Assembly (NCBI GenBank): GCA_014905825.1 | Contig: JACGCN010000012.1 | Span: 806,001-870,000, forward strand | DNA: 64,000 bases | Direction of reading: 5' to 3' | DNA from: Lyophyllum atratum | Taxonomy: Eukaryota; Basidiomycota; Agaricomycetes; Agaricales; Lyophyllaceae | Part shown: positions 1 through 11,651 of the stretch, piece by piece | Numbering within the stretch: the stretch's first letter is position 1 | Layout: the number at the start of each line of letters is the position of its first letter | Notes under the pieces: model-generated | Told to the model about the DNA's origin: nothing | The model's database searches: none | The model's input: only the letters and a program-made list of their open reading frames with translations | Position numbers and translations under genes: made by a program

Positions 1-1677
1 CATTTGTAGAGGTTCGACATGTACGAGCGTCCGTGTGTATAGACGAAGGTGATATGTGAGAGGGTGCCGATGATCTTCTCGGCATCGAGTTTTCGTATCT
101 GGGAGTGCTCGCATGTTGAGACGAAGACGGAGAGTTTACGTAGATATTTTTCGCGTTTGAGTTGGGGGAGGGCAACAGTCTTGCTAGAAAGATCCCACAG
201 GAATCCGACGTATGTAAAGGTGTCCGCGAACTCCTGACCCTTGTTCCTGTGCCAAGGGATGCCCAGTGGGGCTATCACTTGCTTGATGGACGTGAGGTCG
301 TAATAGTACGTATGCTCGACACCATCACTGATGCCGCGAAACGAACCGTCAGTCTTGGGAAAGCGGAAGACGGTGAAGTCATCGACCCACTTGACTGCTG
401 GAGAGACCTTATGATGATGCCAGATGTCAATGGTCGCATCGGCGACCTCGCCTTGGAGCCCAGAGGCGGACGCGAGACCGAACGGAACATCATGTTCCAT
501 GTAGAAAAGGCCCTCGAAGAAGACCACGAGGTAGCGTTTGTGATCGGGTTTGATGGGTATAGTGCGATAGGCACCTTCCACGTCGAGAGTAGCCGCCTGC
601 GCACCAGTAGGGGCCGCGGTGACCTGGGGGAAAGATTGTGGTGAGATGCGTGTTCACAAGTTTGTGATGATGAGGATAATAAGATTATAAGAAGAATTAA
701 TGGACGTGTGTCCATGGTCCCTAGTCTCAACAACAGTGTCCTTCGAACGAGTTGCGGGTATGGGCCTACATCTCGCAAATAACTTCCGTTGTGATAATAG
801 AGAAGAGAATGGATATAATATCGAGAAATACATGGTAGCCGCGGATCGTATCACCACGAACACATGAAGATAAGTACTAGTGAGCCGCCGCAAAGGGCTG
901 TGGTAAGAGCGCGGAGGGGAGGAGCGAATGAGTGGAGGTGAAGATGGAGGGGGAGAACGAGAGATGGGGATGTGAGAGTAGAGATGTGAGATGGCATATG
1001 CGTAAGAGAAGTGCTCAAAGAGGGGGAGCGAGCGAGTAAAGAGTGTATGGAGGATAAGAGTGACGTACAATTTCAGCAACGTCACTTGCTTTTCCCCAGC
1101 GGGTAGGGTATTCCTCAGAATCGATCTCGTCGTTGATGGAGGTAAGAGCCGTGCCCTTGAAGGAGAGATGTCGGCACACCCGATGCTTCATGGGTTCGCC
1201 GGGAGCGCCGTCTTTCGTAGCGACTTGGAGTGGTGATGAGCGGAAGACCCCGATCTTCTTCTCAAGCTCTTGACGAGTGAATGGGCCTGAGAAGCGCCCG
1301 AGGCGGATTTCGTCGACGATGTAGAGACGTATGATGTCGGCATGAAGGATGGCGCCAGGAAGATTGGCTGGCATATACGTGTGTGTGAGAGGAGCGAGCT
1401 TGCCGATGGGAAAGCCATGCATCAGCTTGAAAGAAAGTTCGGGGTAACGATGGAGCAGTTGGGCGCGTTCGAGAAAGATGTGAAACTGTGCAGCGGAGTA
1501 GGGCGTCTGGATCTTAGCGAAGTCACGATCGTTGTCGTATGGCGATGGTTCTGCTATCTGGAGATTGTCGAAGTACACATGGGGCACGGGAGAGGCAGTG
1601 TCAAGAGGGAGAGATCGCCAGTCTCTATAAAACGGAGTCAGTGCGAGAGGCGATTCCAAGATAGGTTGAGGCGTCAT
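1..1677 (-). mobile_element. Retroelement pol: reverse transcriptase, 5' part (Ngaro/DIRS-like)
   Basis: The ORF starts at ATG 1677, 7 nt after the gag stop, reads to 1069, and continues after a 445-nt insert (1068-624) from 623 off the left edge without a stop. The second part carries the RT palm: TLDVEGAYRTIPI (motif A Asp), FGLASASG (motif B) and KWVDDFTVFRF (motif C, VDD). The polypeptide across the junction, DVAEI then VTAAPTGAQA, reads as continuous RT sequence. The layout (separate gag, then RT with a WVDD box) resembles the tyrosine-recombinase retrotransposons of mushrooms (Ngaro/DIRS type). That class is inferred, because RNase H and recombinase would lie outside the window. No LTR or split repeat is visible. 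The frame is undamaged, so this may be a recent copy. A Ty3-like element is the alternative. Confidence 0.75.
624..1068 (-). other. 445-nt GT-AG insert (putative spliceosomal intron) inside the RT
   Basis: The insert begins GTACGTCACT and ends TTTCCCCCAG on the minus strand. Both RT halves are open on either side, and removing it joins them in phase 0. It is far longer than the 45-70 nt introns of the neighbouring host genes, contains stops in the RT frame and a pyrimidine-rich stretch, and shows no terminal inverted repeats. I read it as an intron or an intron-like insertion. Confidence 0.6.
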
Positions 1678-1684
1678 CGACACC

Positions 1685-3073
1685 TCAGAGACACTTCCTA
1701 GCGCAGGCGCCGTGATCGGCGGACCCGCACCATGAACAAAGATGTTGCTCGGGGTGGGTGTGCTTGCAGGGGCGCTTGGGAGAATTGAGGTTGAAGGTGA
1801 TGCAGAGGATGACAGCGGTGACGCGGACGGTGAGCTGCTTGTTCTGGTATTTCGAGAACGTCAGAAGGCCCGCCGGCGTCGAGTCTTCACTGCAGTCACT
1901 GAACTTGTGGCCGGAACGACGGCAGCAGAGACAGAGAGGGACGGAGGGGGTGGAGTTGGATTTGCCGTCACGAAAGGACTGTTTGGTGTCGGTGGAGATG
2001 GACTGGGATTTACGATTGTCGCGGTCGTACGGTTCATACCGGGATTTGGAGGAGGAGGAGGGGGTACGGTGGGCTGAGAAGTCGTCCATGGCCGACTGTA
2101 CCACTTCGAGTTTCTTGGCTTGGAACCGAAGGCGCTGAACCTCCTCGTGGAACACGCAAGGGTCGAGCGTGTAATTGACTCGTTCCTCGATGTCGAACTT
2201 GAGAATCGCTGCGAAGTTGGCTCGGAAGTTGTCCTGTCCAGCCAGGAAGTCGTAGTGTGCGTGCCACCTGGCCGAAACGGCGGCGTCGCTATGTTTGGTG
2301 TGAAACGTCTTGTAACGGGACCACGCCTCGTGCCAGTCTGCTATGTCCATAAGATTCTGGTCTGGAAATTGTGACACGTCCATGACGTGGGTTTTAGTGC
2401 CGTTGGCACTGTAGGCGGAAATCTGTTTAATGGATGTGGCTTCGCGATGCAAGCGGTTAGTCGAGGCCGAGGTAAATAATGTAAGTGGGATGGGAATCTT
2501 GTTTCTAGCGAGTTCTAGTATGAATGGATGAATACCGTAGCCGGAACCAGTCTTGGATGATGAGGGACGTTCGTCGGAAGCTGAGAATAAAACTTTAGCA
2601 ACGGATGGGAGGGAGGAGGAGGTATTATTGATAAGTGACATGGCTTTAATCTGGGTATTAGGTGACAGTTGAGAAAAGGCTGATGCAAATTGTATAAGTG
2701 TATTACTGCTAGGAGGGGGAGTGGTAGGGGGAGGGGGAGGGGTAATATTACGAGTATGTAACTGATGTAGAGGTTCGTCGGCAGGAACCGCGGCTTCCCC
2801 AGCGTCGCGGCGGGCTTGGAGTGCAAGATTTCGACCGGTGCGAAGCACATTCTCTGCCAAGATCTGTGAATCAGAAGGAAAGCGCGAACCAGTGTGAGTC
2901 GAGGCACTGGCAGAAGAGGAAGAGGATGCAGGGTTGGGTGTCGAGGTCGATCCACTGGTTATCGTGGAAGCATCTTTGTTTGTAGCTGGAGGGGGAGGTG
3001 CAGTGCCGACCATGACGAGATTTTGAGGGAATCGAGTAAGATCTGCGTGGTGAATGAAAAAATTCGCAGACAA
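1685..3073 (-). mobile_element. Retroelement gag-like protein with zinc knuckle
   Basis: This is a 462-aa ORF (the alternative start MVGTAPPP lies 20 residues in). It has a Ser/Thr/Pro-rich N-terminus, a helical middle part with an Asp-Trp-His/Trp-Arg-rich segment typical of basidiomycete gag proteins, and a C-terminal CX2CX4HX4C zinc knuckle (CLCCRRSGHKFSDC). A second Cys/His cluster (CSWCGSADHGAC) sits at the very end. It should bind element RNA and form the cytoplasmic particle. The stop is followed after 7 nt by the pol ATG, an arrangement suited to termination-reinitiation. The family assignment comes from the order gag-RT and the double Cys cluster. Confidence 0.7.
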
Positions 3074-3648
3074 CGGCTGCAGGAATGAAGTGGGGAAATG
3101 AAAGAAGTGAAGAGCGCACTACGTCTTCTCCCGCTGTTCTATGAATGCGCGCACGGACCTGACAGGTCGCAGAAGACGAAGCGCGTTGAGTTGTCATTTC
3201 CACATGGCGCTTACAAAGCCCACGCTCAACTTTTTGGCCTCGCTCGCAGGCTCGCAAGGCCATAGTTGAGCAGCCATCTTCCAAGTTGCTTCATATACAC
3301 GATGAGGGCGATCCTCAGCATAATAATATGCTAATGATTACAAATTATTCGAGTTGTCGGCCAATTTAAATTAGCGCCAGAGTCAACAAGACCAAAGAGC
3401 GCCTAGTCTTGGTTGAGACATCCGCGTTGTTCTGTCCGTGTTCCCTGAACCAAAGCTATGCAGCTTCCTGCGCAACCGAAGCGCAGGCCCCAATCAATGT
3501 CAACAACTACTCATTGTCGCGACTTACTGTTATCAAGTTGCGGGCGCGACACGATTCAGACTTATCGATTATCTGTCACGCTCCATCATTCTCCATCATC
3601 ATCAAGTTTCAAATATCTTATAAATCACTAAGGGGAGTTCCTTTGCAA
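3074..3648. other. Intergenic: gag 5' region and rvt promoter
   Basis: This stretch lies between two divergently transcribed genes. It contains the presumed 5' end of the retroelement, an imperfect hairpin at 3224-3271, an AT-rich patch around 3310-3370 and the rvt leader. No further gene was recognised. Confidence 0.6.
3224..3271. repeat. Imperfect hairpin next to gag
   Basis: The left arm GCTCAAC-4nt-TGGCCT (3224-3240) pairs with the right arm AGGCCA-2nt-GTTGAGC (3257-3271) around a loop containing two CTCGCA copies. It could be part of the element terminus or a transcript structure. No second copy is present in the window. Confidence 0.55.
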
Positions 3649-6458
3649 ATGGCAAGACGTGGCTTTCGGGGACGCTATCCTTCTCGCGGGTCTCAGCATT
3701 TGCACTCTACGAATACCAACCACACTTCAAGTAATCCGCAAAACACAACAGGTATCGTTGCTTGATGCATCTCAACTTGCCTTCGACGCGGATTGACACA
3801 TCTCGTCCTTTACAGGACCGACCATGGAACGCTCGACTGGTACCTCTGCTGCCTTCGGCCAGACTCTTCAATTCATAACGTCCATCAAGCTCCAGGAGTT
3901 GGAGAAGCAACGGCTAAGCTACCAAGAGCATGCAAAGGTGTTGGAAGAGGCTGCTGCCGCTGGCGATAACCTGCTTGCGCGATGCGAGATCTTGGTCAAG
4001 GCCGTAGAATCTTGGTCGGGCTCCGGCTCAGTAAGCAGCTCGGGCAGTTTGGGGGGTAAATTGAATATTCTGAATCTGCATCTTTGGTTCCCGCAAGCGA
4101 AACAGGATCCCAACTTCAGCCCCGAAATCCTTCGGAGCTGGATCGACATTCTCGAAACCCACATTCGTCACTCATTGATGCGCTTTGATTGCGCGAAACT
4201 CTTTGGGAGCCTCTTCAATGAATGGGTGGGCAGCGGAGACTCTTCCACTGCACTACCTTCGAGTGACGACGACACAGATTCTGTTGCCGGTTCAGAGTTT
4301 GTCGATGTCGGAAGACAAGAGATGCATGATCAGCTGGATCGCCTCACATCCATCATCTTCGATGAGAAGCCCATCGACACCGACGCCCTCGAGTCATATC
4401 TTTCCGATCTTTTTTCAGGAGACGAAGCAACCAAGGCCTTGACGTCTCTCCGGGAAGAGATGAGACTTTTTGGAACCCATTTAAAACGGCACTCCATCTC
4501 AGTGGATAATGTAACGGATGCCATCCGTGGCCTTCTGGCGTCAGGGCTCATGGACGAAGTTAAGAGAGCTACATTGGCGGAGTTCCTTGAAAACAGCACT
4601 GTTATCACTGAAGTGGCCAGCGTTCTAAACATGCGTATGGCCAGCCTGGAAAACTGGTCATGGCCGGATGAGGGTATCGTCATTGAGATGCGTCGCCATC
4701 TTAATGGGAAATACAGGTCAGTCCCGTATGATAGCCTAGTCTTGAAATCAAGCATACTGAACCTCTCTTCTCAGGGCATTCACAGATCCAGAGATCGTCG
4801 ATGCTCTATTGTTGCAGCACATCGGCATCGCTTGGCAGGTCAGTTTCAAAGCCAGCTTCCGGCGTATTCTAGAAAGTAAGGCATGGAAGAAGACACACCC
4901 CGACGACCTACCTGCAGTATGCGAACGCAATACCAATCAACTTAGGGTGGACGATCAAGATGGCATCGAAGCACAGCGGCGCCTTCTGCGAGAAAAACAT
5001 TTCTTCCTCAGCCAACTGTCATCGTCAGCGGCCAATCCAGCGACATACGACGACCTTTTAGATGCTCCTGTCACCAATGACGAAAATAGTCCGGCTATGA
5101 TCAAACAAAAGCTGCTTCAAATCATGGCGACGGAATGTCAACTGAACTCGGTGCTACACGGCTCTCATGCTGTTATTCGGTCTGATCTGGAATGGTTTGG
5201 ACCATCGCTCCCACACGCCTCCATCCTCACCATACTCAAATTCTTCGGCGTCTCTGACGAATGGTGCTCGTTCTTCGAAAGGTTCCTCCGTGCTCCCCTG
5301 CGTTTCAAGCAGGATCCAGCAAGCCAGTACCGCACTCGTAAACGTGGAACACCCATTGCCTATGCATTGAGCGTGGTCTGCGGTGAGGCGGTCCTGTTTG
5401 GTATGGACTTCGCTGTCAATCAGAAAGCCGGCGGGTTGTTCCTCTACCGGATGCATGACGACCTCTGGCTCTGGAACGCAGACGCTGCAAAATGCGCTGC
5501 AGGTTGGAAGGAAATGAACGTCTACGCGAACCTCGTCGGCCTCAAGTTCAACGAGGGCAAGACTGGATCGGCCTGGGTCGGCACCGTAGAGCCCGCTGGA
5601 CTTCCAGCGGGCGACATTCGATGGGGCTTTCTCCGCTTCGACCAGATCGAGGCCCGCTTCGTCATTGATCAGAAGGACGTAGATCATCACATCATCGAGC
5701 TCCGTCGCCAGCTCGCGTCGACGAAATCGGTCTTTGGCTGGGTTAACGCGTATAACAAATATATGGCGTTCTTCCAGCGGAACTTCGGTGGTCGCCCAGC
5801 AAAATGTTTTGGCGATGTACACACTAAGGCGATCATCGACACCCTTGCAAGGATTCAGCAAGAGCTGTTCCCCGGTTTTCAAGGCGGCGCCGTGGCACAT
5901 TTGCGCTCAGTAATCGAGACTCGCTTCGGGATCTCTGATCTTCCGCAAGGTTATTTCTACCTCCCTATCAGCAGCGGCGGCCTGGAACTACGTCACCCGA
6001 TGCTTGAAATGTTCGCTCTGGAGAAGACATCAGATTCAGTCACCCAACAAAGTTTCAAAGGTCTGATGGACAGCGACGAATCTGATTACAAAACTCTGAA
6101 GGAGCATTGGGAGCGTGGCTCTTCGACCTACAAGGGTGCTAAAAAAGAGCCTTTCATGGGGCTCAACGAGTATCTCGGTCTCCGGGAGACTTGGCTGCCA
6201 GCCTGGCAGGAGTGTTACGACAGCATGTTGGAAGTTTTAGAACTCGAGACGATCTTGCTGACGCCTACTGTGGAGTCTTTCTTGTCGCAGTGCAAAAAGA
6301 GGTGGTCCGACTTGGACTGGTATCAGCGATGGGTTGTTTCGCTTTATGGTGAGGAGGTCGTGAAGAGGTTTGGGGGTTTAGAGGTGGTCGATGCAACCCT
6401 CATTCCGGTCGGAATGGTGCAGTTGTTCAGGACCTCGAGGATGAAGCTGGATGAGTAG
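3649..6458 (+). CDS. rvt: rvt: cellular (domesticated) reverse transcriptase-related protein
   Basis: Exons 3649-3751, 3816-4716 and 4775-6458 give 895 aa. The N-terminal third is helical, with a coiled-coil-like segment (residues about 50-75). The RT core lies in the C-terminal half: motif A SDLEWF (Asp about 472), motif B RGTPIAYALS (about 525-534) and motif C RMHDDLWLW (HDD about 562-564). The three catalytic Asp residues are retained. There is no endonuclease, integrase, RNase H or gag. This matches the single-copy rvt genes reported in fungi and some other eukaryotes, which have a coiled-coil N-terminus and hDD active site and are regarded as host genes rather than transposons. Their role is unknown; Neurospora rvt is reported to be induced by translation inhibitors. 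A decayed non-LTR element is unlikely, because the spliced frame is intact and no retroelement partner domain is present. Confidence 0.8.
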
Positions 6459-6658
6459 ATTCTCGAAGTATACAAGTCGAATCGTCATGTAATACCATTG
6501 TATCTTGGAATATACCAACTGGCCATGGCCACGCACAATGAGGTGAAGGCTTAATCTGATATGATCTGTGGCTGTGTAACATGATTCATATCTTGCCGAG
6601 AACCGAAGACGGGTAATTTCAATCACTCAGTTTGAACGTCTAGATCTCACCTGTCGCC

Positions 6659-8780
6659 ATGTTCAAGAAACCCTTGGGCGGAATCAAAACTTCTGCGCCT
6701 TTGCGCAGCTCAGATAGACGCAAACTCAAGCAGCGTGTGGTAACAGCGTTTGGGGTCTCTTCAGAAGATGGGGATTTGCTGGTGCCAGACGGAATTCAAT
6801 CTGTGAAGTTCAGCACGCATCTAGAAGAACCTGGGGTAAGATAGGCTTTTTCTTTCTCGTGGCGCACTCTCCTGAGACCAAAATCTCAGGTTGCGTACTT
6901 GGCGCCAGATGGAGATCCCCTATGGTTCACGTTGGGCAAAGGCTCCGAGGAGCTCATTCCGACCGTGTATACCTTATGGAAACGAGCAGATCTCCTTCCA
7001 GTTCTATCCACACCAGCCGCTGTGATTCCGATTCTCGTTGGCGGCGCAGATCTAATGATACCCGGAGGTCAGTCGTCATGAATCATACAGCCACAAATGT
7101 CGAACTTTTTCCTCAAGCCAGTTGTCCACCATGCTCCTTCTCTGAAGGAAAAGCAGCTCGTTTCTATCCTACAGTACAATCATAGTCGTGACAATCCGAC
7201 TCTATCTGCTCCGCTTGCTGTTGGCCGTATGGCGGTTGCTGGTAACCAATTGGATGGGGGTCAGGAAAAAGGCAAGGCGGTCCACGTCCTCCACACCTGG
7301 AAGGACCACTTGTGGGAACTTGGATCGAAGGGAGATGTCCCTGAGGCTGTACCTGCGGGCTCTGAACGGAGCGAACAAGTATCTCCAGCCCGAGAAGGGA
7401 AGCCAGATGGTGAGGGGGACGGTGACCAGGCGGATGCATCGCCAGCTGAGGTATTGTCGAATCTTACCATCCAACCTTCGGATACGCCTCCTTCTGCCGG
7501 CCCATCTTACAATCCTCAAGAGATAAGTAGCCTCCTCCATATATCACTGCTGCAGGCCATTGCTTCCACGATACCAGCTTCGGCGTTCCCTATTCCTGCG
7601 ACGCAATTCTACACAAACTACATCCTCCCCTCTCGCCCAGCCTTCCCCGCACTGCTGGTACCACATTCCGGTCCCCCGCCTGCCGACGCGTCTCCGTGTC
7701 CGAGCTCTTCTGAGGTGACAATCAAATCATCGACCCACAAGTCTCTCACGACGTTTCTCAAGAGCGAGGAAAAAGCATCTCTTCTCAACCTTAAATCGCC
7801 ACAGAAGCACTCTCAGCAAACCGACCTTCTCATTACCTCGGTCAACGCCAAACATCCGTCCGTGGCTGGACACCACCGGTACGCCACTTTGAAGGATGTG
7901 GAAACTACTGCAGCGAAGAAAGCGACGAGAGAGGAAAAGGCCAGGGACGAAGAGGCGGGAGGTGGGGAGTTGAGAGTGACGGAGCTCTGGAAACCTCATC
8001 AAGCTACCGTCGGCTTGTTCGACGGAATGGGTGGAAGGTAGGTGAAAACGCTGTCCCTTCACCCTAAATATGCTGACAATTAGTTCAACAGCTCTACGAA
8101 CGTATACTCACTAGCCGAAGTAAAATCTGTTCTCAATTCGTACATATCTTCAAACTCCCTTGTCAATCCTCGAGAGCAAGCATATATCAATCTCGACGAA
8201 CGTTTATACAACTGCGTCTCGTCCAAAGCCAAAGGGAAGTCAAAAGGCAAAGATGGGGAAAAAGAACCAGGACCTATGGAATTCATGAAAAGAGAGGAAT
8301 TAACCAAGGCTATTCTGGACCGTATGCAAAGCTGGTATGAGGTATCTGATGGAAAGGATGTGGTACGGAAGTGCGTTTTGGGTTTTCTTTCCCTTACTTT
8401 CCGTTTATGCTTATAATAACCGCAGGAAAGGTGAAATAAAGCCCATACACATTGTCATCAAGGTGCGCCAAGGTCGAAAGGCGTCCACGTTGATCTCGGG
8501 CTTTGAGCCCTTCCTCGTGGTAAACGCTGAAGACATGGCTGAAGATCTTAGGAAGGTTTGCGCAGGCGCGACTTCTGGTAAGTGGCCAGTTGATGCACCC
8601 CATAATGCCTCTTCTTGACTGTTGCTCTCCTCAGTCTCGCCGATCCCTGGAAAGCCTGCAAATTCTGGTCTGGAAGTGCTTGTCCAAGGAAAACAGTCGG
8701 GGGCTGTCGTGGAGTATTTGACTAGTAAAGGAATACCGAAGAAATGGATCGAGGTCCTCGACGTATCCGGGAAGAAGTAG
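6659..8780 (+). CDS. TMA64: Translation initiation factor 2D (ligatin/Tma64)
   Basis: Exons 6659-6835, 6890-7067, 7122-8037, 8092-8370, 8426-8577 and 8635-8780 encode 615 aa. The N-terminus (MFKKPLGGIKTSAPLRSSDR) and the PUA-domain segment around GGADLMIPG (residues about 100-120) are typical of eIF2D. A middle region with the family motif LFDGMGG and a SWIB/MDM2-like stretch (about 340-450) follows. The C-terminal SUI1 domain (about 500-615) contains IVIKVRQGRKAS and GIPKKWIEVLDVSGKK. eIF2D delivers tRNA to the ribosomal P site and recycles post-termination 40S subunits in the cytosol. The gene starts about 200 bp after rvt and ends 204 bp before DIM1, all on the same strand. No frame defects were seen. 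Confidence 0.92.
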
Positions 8781-8984
8781 TTGATTACTGTATGTATAGG
8801 GTATACTATATCACACCTACGCTCATAGCGGCGACTCTTCGTGTTATGTCCAGTCTTCTGAGTTCGTCCCTGTGCTGCTGCATCCACCCGGGCCGTGGCC
8901 GGAAAGGAAAGCCCCGTGCTCTGTGATTTGTCATCGCAAGAAATCTTTTCCTTGCCGGCCACAACTAAATCAGCTACCACTACT

Positions 8985-10244
<1,260 letters not shown>

Positions 10245-11154
10245 GACGTGCATTTCTGTATGGATCATCTTTTACACGGCTCATAGCTACATGCTGGCTT
10301 GACGAGACGCCGCAGCTGATCCCGCCAGGGCAGCGCCGCATTGATCTTTGCGCAGCGAGCGAGCATGGCCCACGGTTCCTGGCACTACAGTCCTGTTAGT
10401 TGTTCGGCGATGCGCGTTCTTTCATTCGTAGGGAACGGATCATGTTGTAGATCGAGACATACCCGGTGGTTAGGGGAATTACGATCGGAACCTTGTAAGC
10501 AGCACCGATTTCCGAAAACTTGATGCAACTTCGTTCTGGCGCATGTCTGCTGACAAGCCTTGATAAATAGCCGATGTGGGTATTATGAGATGCACCGTCT
10601 GTCATGATTCTCGCAGTGACGATGTTTCAGTTTGACTACAACAGTTTAATAGAGGATGAATGGGATGGTACTCAACACACCACTCACTGCCTTCAGAAGC
10701 AATGGGGGGAAAATTCGGAACCTTATTTCTTTTATCTGGATTCATGAAAAAACTCTTAGCGACTTATCCCGTCGGTATTCATTATTTTCTTCGCCATAAT
10801 CGCTACACGTTCTTTCGTGTTCTTTGAATGCACGGAGAATTAATTCTAGGTGAGTTTCTTCAGCTGTATTGTATTTCTGACCTGACCATGTTCGCTCGTG
10901 TAGCCTACTTACCGCTAATATCAGACATCAAGCCTTCGAAACTAATCATCACCTTAAAAGTTATCTTCACTTATTTCGGCGTCTACCTTTGCCAAGCGAA
11001 TGTGCCCGACCCGCACAGCCCTTTGCCACTACAGCGCCTGCTATAAAACGCGTATGTTCGAGCGACACATTCTTCCACTACCCGCCGTACAACAGATTCC
11101 TCGCGAATCTGTTCTCGTGCTCGTGTAAACTTGATAGTTAAGGGCCTTAACGAC
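10245..11154. other. Intergenic, no gene recognised
   Basis: About 0.9 kb between DIM1 and the small membrane protein. A minus-strand open stretch at 10396-10605 has no recognisable domain. The right part is the promoter of the next gene. Confidence 0.5.
11042..11048 (+). promoter_or_regulatory. TATA box
   Basis: TATAAAA lies 107 bp upstream of the ATG at 11155, within a stretch otherwise free of reading frames. Confidence 0.5.
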
Positions 11155-11651
11155 ATGGCTTCCCAGGGCGCTGAGAATGACAGGACGAGTCAGACAAACA
11201 ACGACCCACAAGGACCCGCAACATTGCACAACCCACCACAATACCCTCCACCCACCTACTTTCCCTCATCCGTCGACTCTCTCCCCGTGTACAGTCGATA
11301 CGAGCCAAGGCCCGCGTTCGAATTTGTTGAATATGAATCTCCGAATGCTGGAGCTGGCGCCGCCCTACCACAGTCGCTCAATCATAATGGCTTTGGTCAG
11401 TCGGCGTCTGTGATGAGATATTTTATCCTGCTCATAATACATCTATAGGAGGGGTGATCGTTCGTCACATCGGAATAAGCAGCTGCCCGATCTTCATCCC
11501 CATGGTCTGTCATCGCCGTCCAGAAGAGGAGCGGTTCAGACAGCAAGACGTTAAATGGCTGAAGCGCTGGATGCATGGCCTACTCGCTGTCTGCTGTATC
11601 GTAGGGATATTTGCCCTTGTGGTCTTTCTCGCCAAGAGGCACCATGAATGA
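11155..11651 (+). CDS. Small tail-anchored membrane protein, function unknown
   Basis: Exons 11155-11395 and 11449-11651 encode 147 aa. The N-terminal two thirds are hydrophilic and rich in Pro, Gln, Ser and Tyr (NPPQYPPPTYFPS, with PPxY-like motifs that could bind WW domains). A basic stretch (RQQDVKWLKRWMHG) precedes a single hydrophobic helix, LLAVCCIVGIFALVVFLA, and the protein ends KRHHE. The expected topology is a cytosolic N-terminus with a C-terminal anchor. I do not recognise the family. Support comes from the TATA box, a clean phase-matched intron and the ordered amphipathic-to-membrane layout. Confidence 0.6.

Noticed and set aside
5154..5900. 248-codon minus-strand frame inside rvt
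   Set aside because: Antisense shadow of the RT exon; no recognisable family.
10396..10605. Minus-strand 69-codon frame after DIM1
   Set aside because: Contains a hydrophobic stretch (YKVPIVIPLTTGYVSIYN), but neither splice sites nor a family could be found.
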